Shown in pieces: positions 36,327 through 49,098 of a stretch of 64,000 bases of DNA. Below the pieces are notes generated by a model, which was not told the DNA's origin, did no database searches, and worked only from the letters and a program-made list of their open reading frames with translations. The position numbers were made by a program, and so were the translations under genes. This DNA is from Casuarina equisetifolia (Eukaryota > Streptophyta > Magnoliopsida > Fagales > Casuarinaceae), in the NCBI GenBank assembly GCA_028551475.1, contig CM052357.1:27177745-27241744 (forward strand). The letters run 5' to 3'. The stretch's first letter is position 1, and each line of letters starts with the position of its first letter.

Positions 36327-37398
36327 GCTCGCTTAGAAGACAGATTATGGCCTGCAAAATCCATGCAAGAGTCCACGTAAAACTAGCGAATGCGATCCCA
36401 GTTCGGTACCAAACAATCCTAACTTTCTTTTACCCATTGTTTATACACATTCAAATCAGATCTTTGCAGAAACCACGAAAATTTATTAACAGGAAATGAC
36501 AATAACAGAGAGAATGGAAAAGGACGAGAAAGCGAAAACAAAAAGAAAACAACCATTGCCATTACCTCGGCGGTCGTCTTTTCCTAATGTTTGGACGCGA
36601 AATGCAGACAATGACTACACGATTATATAAAAACAAGAGAATGTTTTGTTGAGCAGGCGGAGATTTTCTCTGCATAAATTAGGGATTGAATCTGGAACGC
36701 TTTACACCAGCAGATCCAGAATCTAGTTGGAGATTGCCTTAAATTGGCTGTTAATCTAACGGCTGCGATCTCGATTTAGAGTTACAATTTATGAGTACTC
36801 AAATTTCCACCACAGTATTAGGTAAAGTTCGAAATTTAGACCACGTCGAGTCCCCAAGAATTTTTGTATCAACGGACTATATTTTCGATTCGGCCCCATA
36901 TTTCGTTATAGCGTTATTACCGCCAACCTGAACTCCCGGATTAGACTTGGTCAACTTGAACAGTTTCCGGCCAGCTGTTTCTCTCATAATCTTGCCATTT
37001 GTGTGTGAACTGAATCTTCATGCCCTCTCTCTTATTGTTAGATCGTGGATATATTTATCTCTTAGCATTTATTGGGAGGCATGGCTTCGATGGGACTCTT
37101 CTTTGCCTTTGCATCGCTGTCATACTTTTCGACGTGTTGGAATTCGTCCCACACGAAGTCCAAATATTATCCAATCACCTTATACGTGATAGTTTCCCCC
37201 TTTTTCCTATGACACGTTTTGGAGATGTTATCGGATCGCAATTTAGTAAGAGAGTTGGATATTCTCACTTCTTATCCTCCATATTGTCAATGCCCAAATG
37301 CCCAGATGCCCAAATGTTATACCTTTTTTTAGTGTAAATAAGATATTAGAAGCGTGATAATAGACTTTTAAATTTATATACTTTATAAAGCATGTTGA
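36327..37398. other. 5' leader/promoter of DUF1218 copy 2, then intergenic DNA
   Basis: This includes the leader with its intron (36353-36565). Beyond about 36.7 kb, plus-strand open frames at 36947-37337 have no recognisable motif. The stretch ends at the target site of the copia element. Confidence 0.5.
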
Positions 37399-37403
37399 GA
37401 TTC

Positions 37404-37688
37404 TGTTCAAATATGAATGTTATTTGTCAACTTCCATATTTAACTTTTTCACGTCAGCCCTTGTATGGTCTCTTTACCATGTAGCGCTGCACAGATGAAG
37501 TAAATCTTTAGGGTTTGTTTTTTCTTAGTAAATAATTGTATTTAGCTTCTATTCTTTTTATAAAATTGTAAGGGAATTTGAGAACACCATTGTTGTTTCT
37601 CGTGAGGTTTGCTTGTGTTAATAAAACAAGTTTTATCCTTCATCCTTCTCTCATCAAGCTGGGCATTCATCTAGCTCCAGAATTTTCA
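37404..37688 (+). repeat. 5' LTR of the copia element
   Basis: It starts tgttcaaatatg and ends gaattttca. A tataaaa-like signal lies around 37558-37565, and aataaa occurs at 37620-37625. Confidence 0.95.
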
Positions 37689-37700
37689 TGGTATCGGAGC
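37689..37700 (+). other. Primer binding site of the copia element
   Basis: tggtatcggagc matches the 3' end of plant initiator-methionine tRNA except at one base. There is no spacer after the LTR. Confidence 0.85.
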
Positions 37701-37992
37701 TATTCCTGGACCTATGAGTTCCTGCGAATAGTTGTTCATGGCCATCAAAAGGAAAAATAGTGCAGAAATCTACACCGTGCCATCCATCAAGCCGGTTTGT
37801 ATCCTGAATTTTTCTGCATCTTTCTCACGCTTCCGCATATATTATTCTAACACTATCAAACCCATTCTTTATAGCCTCATAAACCAACAAAAGACCATTT
37901 TTTCCTTAACCCATTTAAGCCCACTAAATCACCTTTGTTCACCCTTGTTTTAATATGTCCAAAACAGAGCACTTGCTATCAAGCACCAAACA

Positions 37993-40900
37993 ATGGTTGA
38001 AAACCTCAAAACACCATCAAGCAAGACACCATATGTCCCACCACACTCACGGAATGGAAACCATAACCAACCCATCATCACCGATTCCTCAAACATTGGA
38101 GAAAACAAGGTAACTTCATCCATGCAATCTATGACCGATCCTTCAAACCCTTTATATCTTCTTGGTAGTGACATGAACACAACCTCTTTGCTGTCATTTA
38201 AACTCACTAGACCAAGCAACTTTGCAATATGGAGCCGCACAATGAGGACTGCACTTCTTACCCGCAACAAACTAATGTTAGTTGATGAAAGGTATGATGT
38301 TCCACCGAAAGGTTCCCCTTTGTTTCCCACTTGGGAATGATGCAATGCAATGTGCCTGACTTGGTTACTAAACTCTTTGTCTGATGAGATTCATGAGGGC
38401 CTTATATACACGACAGAAGCAACAGATCTTTGGACGGAACTCCATGACCGCTACAACCAAGTGGATGCTACACGGCTATATGATGTTCTCAATGAACTGA
38501 GCTTGGTTAGGCAAGGGGGAGATTCTGTCACAGTTTATTTTAATAGGTTGAAGAAGCATTGGGATGAATATGCAATTCTTATGGACCTTGATTCACCAGA
38601 TATGGCAAAGCTAGCTCCATGGAAGGCTCACTAAGAAAGGATGAAGTTTTACCAATTTCTAAGGGGTCTGGATGAATGTCATGCGAGTCTTAGAGAACAT
38701 ATTTTGCTTATGAATCCACTGCCTGATGTCAAAGCAGCTTATTCAATGGTTTCCAAAGCTGAATACAGGAAGGGATTCTCAGGGAAGACAATGGAGGCAA
38801 GTGGGGTCTTTGTAGCAAAGTTGTCAGGTGTTGCAACAAACCGATCAGGTGGAAGTCAGTTTATTAAGACCATGGAAGTCGACGTAACAGAAAAGGGTAC
38901 AGCCAATAATAGAGAAAACGACCCATCATTTTCACTTAAGGCAGCACAAAACGACGTGTCATCTGGCATTGGACAAAAAGTGTTAAAATGTAGTTTTTGT
39001 GAAAAAAAGGGACATTCAAAGGAAATTTGCTATAGAGCCAAGGGTCCACAATGTGATCATTGCAAGCTTTATGGGCATGAGCGAAAGGATTGCTACAAAT
39101 TGAATGGATTTTCACCAGGACACAAGAATTACAAAGGGGATGCAAGCGCCAATTTGGCTGTACCAGACTCTGATTATGTCTTCATCACTAAAACAGATTA
39201 TCAAAGGTTTATGAATTTTTTAAAGGATGATATTCCTCAAGAGGCCCAGGCACACACAGCAGGTACACCTAAATTCTTAAATAGATGTTGGATTATTGAT
39301 AGTGGTGCTAGTGACCACATAACTGCCAATTATAATTGTTTGGAATCACCTGTTACATGTGCATCTAATCCGAGGTCCGTTAAATTTCCAAATGGTGATA
39401 GTGCTTTTGTTACTCACATTGGAAACATACCCATTTCCAAACATCTTACTTTACATGCAGTCCTATATTCTCCCACCTTTAAGTTTAATTTGCTTTTTGT
39501 CTCCAAATTTTGTCTTGAAAATAATTGCTTGATATTATTTTATCATGAATTCTGTGTTTTTCAAGACCTTTTGATGAATGAAGTCAAGGGATTTGGTAGA
39601 ATGAGAAATGGGCTTTATTATTTTGTAGAACGTCCCCAAGGTAAACTAGCTATCCAATTACCTAGATGTCGTTCAAGTTTTGAGAACACTTCATTAGTTT
39701 GTAATGCTTTCAATTTACAACTTTGGCATTGTAGATTTGGACATATGTCCAATTCAAAGTTTAAATTTATCAATGAGTTTCAATCTTCCAATTTTTCTCA
39801 TGACATGCATTGTGAAATTTGTCCGTTGGCAAAACAAACTCGTAACTCATTTTCCATCCGTGATGAAAATGCGCAACAAGCCTTTGATTTGATCCATGTT
39901 GATGTTTGGGGACCTTATCGAATTCCCAATCATGATGGATTACGGTATTTTCTCACCATTGTTGATGATTTTTCACGAGGAACATGGACATTTCTCATGA
40001 AAGTCAAAAGTGAGACAACGTCCTTTTTAGAGGCATTTTTTAATCTCACAAAAAATCAATTTGATTTGGAAGTAAAACGCATTAGAACTGATAATGCATT
40101 AGATTTTTTCAATCGTGATTGCAAAAAATTATTTTCATCACGTGGGATCATACATGAGAGTTCGTGTGTTCATACTCCACAACAAAATGGTGTAGTCGAA
40201 AGAAAACACCGTCATATTTTGGATGTAGCACGAGCATTGAAATTTCAAAGTAAAATACCTACAAAATTTTGGGGGAAGTGTATAAAGACAGCAACCTATC
40301 TCATAAATAGGACACTTTCGTCAGTCTTAAATGGATGCACACCATTTGAGAAATTATTTAGAAAACCACCAAACATCCAAAATCTTCGAGTCTTTGGTTG
40401 TCTTTGTTACGCTACCACAGTAGGACATAGAGACAAATTTGGCCCTCGTGCTATACCTAGCATATTTATGGGCTATCCACATGGAAAAAAGGGGTATAGA
40501 TTGTATGATGTTGAGAGTCATCGATTTTTTGTGAGTCGGGATGTACGGTTTTATGAAGACATTTTCCCTTTTGCACAGTTGAAGCCTGGATCTCATTCTT
40601 CTCTACAAGTTCCCTTGACTCCACACGTCAATCAAGGTTCTACATTGGATTCCATTCCTGAATCGGAGTCACTTACTAAGCCAATTTCAATCCTCCATTC
40701 ACCTTCAAATCATGAACCAACCATCATTATTGATCGTACTCCATTGGTTGACACCTCAATTGAGCATGTGTCACCAACATCATCCTCACCAGATATACCT
40801 TCTCTTCCTAAAAACTCAACCATTCAATTGCCTCCATCAGCTGCACCATATGATATATTTTCTGATGATGAATCTGAACTCCGTCAGCCATCCCTTGATG

Positions 40901-42663
40901 AATCTTTTGAGCCACCACCGCGTCATTCCACTCGGCCTATTAAGCCTCCTACTTGGACAAAAGATTATGTTTGTCCAACCCTTACTACTCTTACCACTGA
41001 TACATCCAATTACCCTATTTCTGACTACTTATCCTACACCCATTTACCTGAGACTAGCCAACATTTTATTGCCTCCATATCCACAAACACAGAACCCATC
41101 TATCACCATGAGGCAATTAAGGATCCTCGATGGAAAGATGCCATGGATAAGGAGTTACAAGCTTTGGAGCAAAATCATACTTGGGACATTGTTGAGTTGC
41201 CTGCTGGTAGAAAAGCAATTGGGTGTAAATGGGTATATCGAATTAAGTATCATGCAGATGAAACAGTGGAACGTTATAAGGCAAGATTGGTAGCACAAGG
41301 ATTCAGTCAAAAAGAAGGTATTGATTTTCATGAGACATTTGCTCCTGTAGTCAAACATATAACGGTTAGATGTGCCTTAACTCTAGCAGCTCAGAAGAAT
41401 TAGCAGATTCATCAGATGGATGTACACAATGCATTTCTACAAGGGGATTTAAATGAAGAAGTTTACATGCATCTTCCCCCAGGTGATCCGAATAAGAGGG
41501 GGAATAAAGTTTGCAAGCTTCGCAAGTCTCTTTATGGTTTGAAATAAGCATCTAGGCAATGGTATGAGAAGTTCGCTGAAGCTCTCCTAACAGCTGGTTA
41601 CAAGGATTCCTTACATGATCCATCTTTATTTACAAAGCAAAGAGGTAATTCTATTGCTATACTTTTGATTTATGTAGATGATATTATCATTACTGGGGAT
41701 GATGTTGATGGCATAAAGGAATTAAAAGAACATCTACATTCAGTCTTCCACATCAAAGACTTAGGGGACCTTCAGTTTTACCTTGGGGTTGAGATTCTTC
41801 AGAACAAGGATGGAATCCACTTGAGCCAACGAAAGTACATCTTAGAGTTAGTGAATGAGATGGGACTTATGGGATCCAAACCTTTTGGAAATCCTATGGA
41901 CACCAACCTGACATTAACCACAACCATGTATGATAAAGGAGCACCTATACCTCGAGATGATGATCCACCACTTAAGCATATCTTAAAGTATCAACAATTA
42001 ATTGGTAAGCTTATGTACCTTGATGTTACTAGGCCTGATATATCCTACTCAGTACACAATTTAAGTCTGTTCATGCATGCACCTAAGAAATCCCATTGGG
42101 AAGCAGCCATTCGAGTAGTTAGATATCTTAAAGGTTGTGCAGGGTTGGGTCTCTTTATTCCTTCTTCAGGTGGTTTTCAAATGCGAGCTTATTGTGATTC
42201 AGATTATGCTACATGCAAAATGGAAAGGAAATCAGTGACTGGATTTTGTGTTATGCTTGGCAATTCTTTGATTTCTTGGAAAAGTAAAAAACAAGGAGTA
42301 GTATCTCGATCTTCCACAGAAGCTGAGTATAGAGCTATGGCAATGACTACTTGTGAAATTATGTGGTTATTGGGCTTGCTTGCCGACATGCGAGTCGTTG
42401 TACCTCGCCCAGTTATGTTAATCTGTGATAATAAAGCTGCTATGGAACTTGCAGCAAACCCCATAGTTCATCAGCGCACAAAGCACATTGATGTAGATTG
42501 TCACTTTATTCGAGAGAAGATTCGTCATGGTTTAATCAAGACAGCACATGTTGGAACCAAAGATCAACCTGCAGATGTGTTAACAAAGGCATTGGGAACT
42601 AATCAACATTTTCATCTTCTCTGTAAGCTTAGTGTCCTAGATCCTTACCGGCCACTAGCTTGA
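37993..42663 (+). pseudogene. Copia gag-pol polyprotein, single frame interrupted by four stops
   Basis: One continuous frame of 1557 codons, including the final stop, runs from ATG 37993 to TGA 42661-42663. It has in-frame stops only at 38338-38340 (TGA), 38632-38634 (TAA), 41401-41403 (TAG) and 41545-41547 (TAA), and no frameshift. Domains in order: gag (38.1-38.8 kb); two CCHC zinc knuckles of CX2CX4HX4C form (38995-39105); aspartic protease DSGASDH (39298); GAG-pre-integrase HCRFGH and HCEIC...K; integrase with D, D and E motifs HVDVWG, RTDNALDF and QNGVVERKH (39.9-40.2 kb); reverse transcriptase with WVYRIKYH and the YVDDIIITG catalytic box (41674); RNase H with STEAEYRAMA (42.3 kb). All catalytic boxes look present. 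A start upstream at 37954 is in another frame. The element is probably unable to make its own full polyprotein without stop readthrough. Confidence 0.93.
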
Positions 42664-42670
42664 GGGGGGG

Positions 42671-42955
42671 TATTCAAATATGAATGTTATTTGTCAACTT
42701 CCATATTTAACTTCTCCACGTCAGCCCTTGTATGGTCTCTTTACCATGTAGCGCTGCACGGATGAAGTAAATCTTTAGGGTTTGTTTTTCCCTAGTATAT
42801 AATTGTATTTAGCTTCTATTCTTTTTATAAAATTGTAAGGGAATTTGAGAACACCATTGTTGTTTCTCGTGAGGTTTGCTTGTGTTAATAAAACAAGTTT
42901 TATCCTTCATCCTTCTCTCATCAAGCTGGGCATTCATCTAGCTCCAGAATTTTCA
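42671..42955 (+). repeat. 3' LTR of the copia element
   Basis: The same 285-bp length as the 5' LTR with about seven substitutions. The first dinucleotide is ta instead of tg. It is followed by gattc, the target duplication. Confidence 0.95.
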
Positions 42956-42960
42956 GATTC

Positions 42961-43555
42961 ACTATGCACTGAAAGTTAAAAAACTATCTTATAACTTTAT
43001 ATTTAATGGCTATTTTATTCCTTTTGAGAAATCTATTGGAGACCTTGTCAGAATATTCAATGGGAAGTAAGCAAAAATATTAATTTAATTATTTGTTTAT
43101 CATGCAACGCTTTTTGACCCAAAAGGTGGCAAAGAAGAAGATTTCTTTTTCGGCGTGATGAAAACACAAGGAAGCCATCTACAATAAATAATAAAAAGAA
43201 AACATTAATTGGATTTTTTAAAGGTTTTTAGTGGAGTTGGTTTCTATTCAACGAGGTAAGAATTAGGTAAACCTTCTACTCACTTAGGATATAGATATTA
43301 TAAAATAAATTCAATTCTTTTATACAAGTTAGTTTAAAAGAAATAGAGTATTTTTAACATATAAATCATTTTAAAAACTCATTTTAGTAATGTAGATTTT
43401 ATGTCAATTTAATTTGGACTATACCACAATGTCATTTTTTCACTATATATTCTTACTTATATTCAATAGAATGTTAACAAATGACTGAATTATACTAACA
43501 TACCTAGATAATATAGAAAAACTTCAACCTAATTTTACCTAACAAAACAAAAAAT
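42961..43555. other. Short gene-free spacer between the two retrotransposons
   Basis: AT-rich DNA with no exon recognised. It is the original genomic spacer separating the copia and gypsy insertion sites. Confidence 0.6.
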
Positions 43556-43560
43556 ATATA

Positions 43561-44013
43561 TGTTACCATCCACTGTCTAGGCTAATGAGGTGCCCAGATC
43601 ATCTAACTGTTAAAGGGACGGACGTGGCCAGCAAAGGGCATTCTCGACTTAATGGGTGAGAACATTCTCAAGTAAGAACGTTCTCAATCCTGACAGTCAG
43701 ATAGTTATTTAAACGGCCAGGGGCAAAACAGTTAGATTACCTGGGAAAAAAATAAAGGGATTCTGGGGTAATATTGTGAAATAAGATTCGGCTGCACAGT
43801 TTAAATATGGACGTCTTTTGTATTGTGGGGCAGCTTGAATTTGATTGTAATTTCGCATTTCAGTAGTAAAATACTCCCGCGTTTTCTCTCTTTTACTTTG
43901 CCTCCTGAACTCAACACCATAGGTGGTAGTCGACGAGGCAAAGGCCACAAGGCGTGGGTTGATTACGCTCTTGAAGGGCCTTTAACCCGTTCTGCAGTTC
44001 AACGTCGTAACAA
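43561..44013 (+). repeat. 5' LTR of the gypsy element
   Basis: 453 bp, TG...CA termini. A tttaaata motif near 43799 is a possible TATA element. Confidence 0.93.
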
Positions 44014-44015
44014 CG

Positions 44016-44026
44016 TGGTATCAGCG
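44016..44026 (+). other. Primer binding site of the gypsy element
   Basis: tggtatcagcg, initiator-Met tRNA type, two bases after the LTR end. Confidence 0.75.
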
Positions 44027-44042
44027 TCTTTCGATCCTGACA

Positions 44043-47000
44043 TGGTAGATGCTCGTTTTGAGAAACTTGAGGCTGATTTCGCTCGCAAGGAAGCCGATGA
44101 TAATCGTAAGTTCGACGCTATTCTTGAGAGTTTACAGCAACTCTCTACTTCTCTTCATTCCCACCCTCCTCCTGGTTCCCGCCACACGGATGATGGTCAA
44201 TCTTCCCGGTCTAGCGAGGGAAAACGTTGTTTTGATTATGGGTTTGATTCCGGTGGAAGGTGCTTACCTGGTGTCAAAATGGATTTTCCCCATTTTGATG
44301 GTTCTGTCGATCCAAACGATTGGTTGGGACGAGCAGAGCAGTATTTTGGTTTTTATGATATAGAAGAAGATGAAAAAAGTCTGGGTTGCGGCGTGGCATC
44401 TCGATGGTAATGCTCAAATCTGGTACCGTCTATTCTGTGAGGAGTTTGCTAGGTTAGATATTTCCTGGACCATTTTCTCTAAAGAGTTGGGAGAGCATTT
44501 TGGCACCAAACGCTTCCAATCTTTTTTTGGTGATTTGGTTCGACTTAAACAGATTGATTCTGTGGAAGATTTCTACACAGCTTTTGCTAAGTTACTCCTC
44601 CATTCTGGCAAGCTTTTAGTTGAGCAATAAATTGCTTGTTTCACATCTGGCTTAAAAGATGCCCTTCGTGTGGAGGTTCAAGCTCGACAACCATCCACTC
44701 TTTCTGTTGCTGTGGGGTTGGCTCGGTTATACGAGGCTAATCATCTTGTTAACCGATCCACGACATTAAGTCGACGGCCAGACTCTTCTGTGGCTGCGAC
44801 TTCTTTTCCCAACTTACCCATTCACAGGCTGTCTCCAGATGAGATTGCTGCTAAAAAGGCCAAAGGCCTTTGTTTTCACTGTGATGAGCACTTTACTCTT
44901 GGGCATCGTTGTAAACGAGTTTTTCTAATTGAAGGCTCTTGGATCACAGACGTTCAGGATGTAACTGAAACTATTACTGAACCATTTGTGGAAATAGAGG
45001 CACCTCAAATTTCATTAAATGCCATCAATGGTTGTGATTCTTCACAAACTATACGCATCATCGGTGCTTTAGGAGGCTTCAAATTGAAGGTCCATGTATT
45101 GTTGGACTCAAGCAGTTCTCACAATTTTGTGAATGAAGCTTTGGTCAAACGTTTGGGGTTGAAGGTGCAAGCTGGTAGAACTTTTAGTGTCAAAGTCGCC
45201 AATGGGAATTCAGTCCCTAGTCCAGGAATTTGTAAATGCTTTCCTTTTTGATCTTTATGTCCTTCCATTATATGGAGTGGACATGGTGCTTGGTACGCAA
45301 TGGTTACGGACTTTTGGCACTATCTTGTGGGATTTTGCACAGTTGAAGATGGAGTTTCATATTAATAATCAGAAGGTCGTATTACATGGGGGACCAACCC
45401 CTCCCCACTGACTCATTAATTGTGGAGAGATGCAACGAGAATTATTAAAAGAAAAATCCAACTTATTGATGTGTATTTCACCTGTGGAACCTTCTCATGC
45501 CCCAGAAATCATTAATTGCGGCATTCCAGAGTTGAACCTGTCAGACAACGACACCAATCGCACTAATGAGTTGAGAAAAGTTTTGCAGAATTTTGAGTCT
45601 GTATTTTAAGAACCCAGCACCTTGCCACCACAGCGGTCTTATGATCACCGAATCCCATTGTTGAGCCTAGGTCAAGCAGTGTCAATTCGGCCTTATCGTT
45701 ACCCATTTTCTCAAAAGGGGGAAATCGAGAAGATCGTGCAAGAATTACTCGAATATGGTATTATCCGTCCAAGTGTCAGCCCCTTTTCATCCCTGGTATT
45801 GTTAGTGAAAAAGAAAGATAGGTCCTGGCACCTTTGCATTGATTATAGGGAATTAAACAAAAACACAGTGAAAGATCGATTTTCTATCCCTGAACTATTG
45901 GATGAGCTTCATGGGGCTAATATCTTTTTCAAATTGGATCTTCGCTTGGAATATTATCAAATTTGGATTTTTCCATAGGATATTCCAAAAACAACCTTCA
46001 GGACTCACAATGCGCGTTACAAATTCATGGTAATGCCATTTGGCCTTTCTAATGCACCCTTTATCTTTCAATCATTAATGAATGATATATTACCTTATCT
46101 TAGAAAATTCATCCTGATTTTCTTTGATGACATTTTGGTATATAGTCAGAACTAGAACTGGACTGATCATTTAATCCACCTCGGTAAGGTCTTATCTTTC
46201 CTTTGCCAACATACGTTGTTTGTTAAAGGAACTAAGTGCGAATTTGCGCGTAGAGAAATTCTCTTTTTGGGACACGTGGTGTCCGCTAAAGGGATATCTG
46301 TGGATCAAGATAAAGTAAGAGCAATCTTGGATTGGGAAAAACCAACCTCCGTCAAAGGGTTGCGTGGCTTCCTTGGATTAGCAGGCTATTACCGTCGCTT
46401 TATTCAGACTTTCAGCAAGCTCGCTGGTCCATTATTCGAGATGCTAAAAAAAGACAGTTTTGCTTGGTCTGAAGCTTCTGAAAAAGCTTTTGTCAATCTC
46501 AAGGAAGCAGTCACACAATCTCCAACACTGGCCTTACCTAACTTCCAACAACCATTCACGATTGTTTGTGATGCATCAGGCATGGGGATTGGGGTTGTTT
46601 TAATGCAACATGATCGCCCTATAGCTTTTTTCAGCAAGGTTTTACATGGCTGGAATCTCACTCTCTCCACTTATGAAAAGGAGCTGCTTACGCTAGTTAC
46701 TGCCATTCAACGATGGAGGCATTATTTACTGGGGCACCGTTTTGTAGTAAAATCAAATCACCAGAGTTTACGTTTCTTATGTGAACAGCGGTTATCAACC
46801 CCGGTTCAACAGAGGTGGCTTTCTAAACTTCTAGGTTTTGATTTCACTGTGGAATACGTACCTGGCAAATTTAATATTGTTGTTGATGCTCTTTCCCGGC
46901 AACATGAAAGAATTGTTGATTCTGAAGGGTTGGGATCGCATTGTTTACCAGAAGAGAAAGAATTCCAAGTAAGGTCAAGGAGAGAGAAAGTATATTCACT

Positions 47001-48591
47001 TAATTCTGCAATTCCGTTAATTTCGGAACCAATCCAGAAAGATTCTCAAGTAACTGATTCGGTTCCGTCAATTTCAGAATCAATCCAGAAGGATTCCCAA
47101 GTAACTAATTTGGTTCCGTTATTCTCGGCTCCTATCCAGACGGAATCCCAAGTCAATAATTCGGTTAGCAATGACCATTAATTATGTGATTTCTTCACCG
47201 CTTCCTCACTGGTTGGATACTATTGCTGACGAAACAGCCAATGATTCCGAACTTAAGGAGTTAAGTGCATTCATCCAAGTGGCAAGTTATCGAAACCATG
47301 GGTGTTTCGTAATGGAATAATATTTTATCATGGCCAAATTCATTTTTCTTGTTCCTTTGTTCTTATTCCTACTATTTTGTTCGAGATTCATGGTGGGTTT
47401 CATGAAGGCAGCCAAAAAACATTACAACGAGTTCGTTCGGTATTTCAATGGGAGAAAATGCGTCAGGATGTAGAAAACACTGTCCAATATTACCAGAAAT
47501 GTCAACGCAAAAAATGGGAGAACACTAAACCTCCGGAATTATTACAACCTCTTAACATACCAGAACAGATTTGGGAAGAAATTTCGATGGATTTCATCGA
47601 AGGATTACCCATGTCTTGTGGTAAGAATATGATAATGGTAATGGTGGATAGGTTGAGCAAGTTTGCATGCTTTGTGGCTCTGAAACATCCTTATACTGCA
47701 AGTATGGTGGCTAGACTGTTTTTTGATCACATCTTGAAGTTATATGGCCTCCCAAAAGTAATTGTGTGTGATTGTGATCCTACCTTCATTGGAATGTTCT
47801 GGCGAGAACTCTTCAGAATGCAAGGTACTCAGTTTAATTTTTCTACTTCTTATCATCCTTAAACCGATGGACAAACTGAGGTGGTCAACAGATCAGTGAA
47901 AATGTATTTGCGTTGTTTTGTGGGAGACGAGCCGACAACATGGGAAAATTGGCTTTCTTAGGCAGAATATGCCTACAATACTAGCCTTCACACAACAACG
48001 GGGATGACTCCTTATTAGGCGGTTTATGGGCGAGCTCCACCTACTCTTTTGGATTATATACCCGGAGCATCCCGAGTAGAAGCTGTGGATCAGATGTTAA
48101 AGAAAAGAGACAGGATAATAAAGGAGTTGAAGTTCCAAATCCAGCGAGGTCAGGCCAAAATGAAACGATTTTATGATAAGAAACACCGGGATGTGGAGTA
48201 TCAAATAGGTGATTTTGTGTATTTGAAGCTCAGGCCCTACCGACAAACTTCCATTGTTGTTTGGAAGACTTTTAAATTTTCTCCCCGTTATTTCGGACCC
48301 TATGAAATTGTTCGGAGGATTGGTGCTGTCGCATATGAGTTAAAGTTACTCGCTGAAACTCGAATGCATCCGGTATTCCATGTCTTTGTTTTAAAGAAAT
48401 TCCTTGGGGATAGGGTGACTGCCCAATATGAGTTACCACCGACGTCTGCAGATGAGACCGTCAGGTTGTCTGTTCCTCAAGCCATTTTGGATCATAAAGG
48501 GAAGGGATATCATCGGAAGGTCTTAGTGCATTGGAAGGGCATGTCTCCCGCTGATGCTACTTGGGAGATAGCTTCTCGCCTTCAGCGGTAG
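44043..48591 (+). pseudogene. Gypsy gag-pol, heavily broken
   Basis: Fragments in order are: gag (44043-44630, with a frameshift near 44370-44410 and a stop at 44628-44630); a CCHC zinc knuckle CFHCDEHFTLGHRC (about 44.87 kb); a protease-like segment with a degenerate active site DSSSSHNF (45107); a frameshift near 45.2 kb; reverse transcriptase with VSPFSSLVLLVKKKD (about 45.77 kb) and the FFDDILVYS box (46121); RNase H with CDASGMGIG (46567); an HHCC-like zinc region and integrase (47.4-47.9 kb); and a chromodomain-like end (48.48-48.59 kb). Further stops occur at about 45409, 45607, 45976, 46153, 47179, 47860, 47959 and 48016. No product is expected. The number of breaks agrees with the high LTR divergence. 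Confidence 0.92.
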
Positions 48592-48640
48592 TTTCCTGAC
48601 TTGGACCTTGAGGACAAGGCCCTTCTGAACCGGAAGGGAA

Positions 48641-49093
48641 TGTTACCATCCGCCGTCTAGGCTAATGAGGTGCCCAAAGCATCTAACTGTTAAAGGGGCG
48701 GACGTGGCCAACAAGGAGCATTCTCGACTTAATGGGTGGGAACATTCTCAAGTAAGAACGTTCTCGATCCTGATAGTCAGATAGTTGTTTAAATGGCTAG
48801 GGGCAAAACAGTTAGATTACCTGGGAAGAAAATAAAGGGATTCCAAGGGTAATATTGTAAAATAAGATTCGGCCACACAATTTAAATAGGGACATCTTTT
48901 GTATTGTGGGGCAGCTTGAATTTGATTGTAATTTAACATTTCAGTAGTAAAATACTCTCGCATTTTCTCTCTCTTACTTTGCCTCTCAAACTCAACACCA
49001 TAGGTGGTAGTCGACGAGACAAAGGCCACAAGGCGTGGGTTGATTACGCTCTTGAAGGGCCCTTAACCCGTTCTGCGGTTCAGCGTCGTAACA
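48641..49093 (+). repeat. 3' LTR of the gypsy element
   Basis: 453 bp, same termini as the 5' LTR. About 8% diverged from it, mostly transitions. Confidence 0.93.
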
Positions 49094-49098
49094 ATATA

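Larger units (their letters stand above)
37404..42955 (+). mobile_element. Complete Ty1/copia LTR retrotransposon (5552 bp)
   Basis: The LTRs are 37404-37688 and 42671-42955, both 285 bp, with about seven differences by eye (roughly 2.5%). The element is flanked by a perfect 5-bp target duplication, gattc, at 37399-37403 and 42956-42960. The primer site tggtatcggagc (37689-37700) follows the 5' LTR directly and differs by one base from the usual initiator-Met tRNA complement. A polypurine tract (gaggggggg, 42662-42670) abuts the 3' LTR. Domain order protease-integrase-RT-RNase H defines copia. The 3' LTR begins ta rather than tg. Low LTR divergence implies a fairly recent insertion. Confidence 0.96.
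43561..49093 (+). mobile_element. Complete but decayed Ty3/gypsy LTR retrotransposon (5533 bp)
   Basis: The LTRs are 43561-44013 and 48641-49093, both 453 bp, from tgttaccatcc to cgtaaca, with about 35-40 differences by eye (roughly 8%). The target duplication is atata (43556-43560 and 49094-49098), although the flanks are simple AT sequence. The primer site tggtatcagcg is at 44016-44026. A purine-rich tract (ggaagggaa) precedes the 3' LTR. Protease - RT - RNase H - integrase order marks it as gypsy. A chromodomain-like C-terminus (VHWKGMSPADATWE) suggests a chromovirus, a clade usually targeted to heterochromatin. Confidence 0.94.

Noticed and set aside
36947..37337. Two overlapping plus-strand frames before the copia element
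   Set aside because: Hydrophobic composition but no conserved motif; different frames overlap, as expected by chance.
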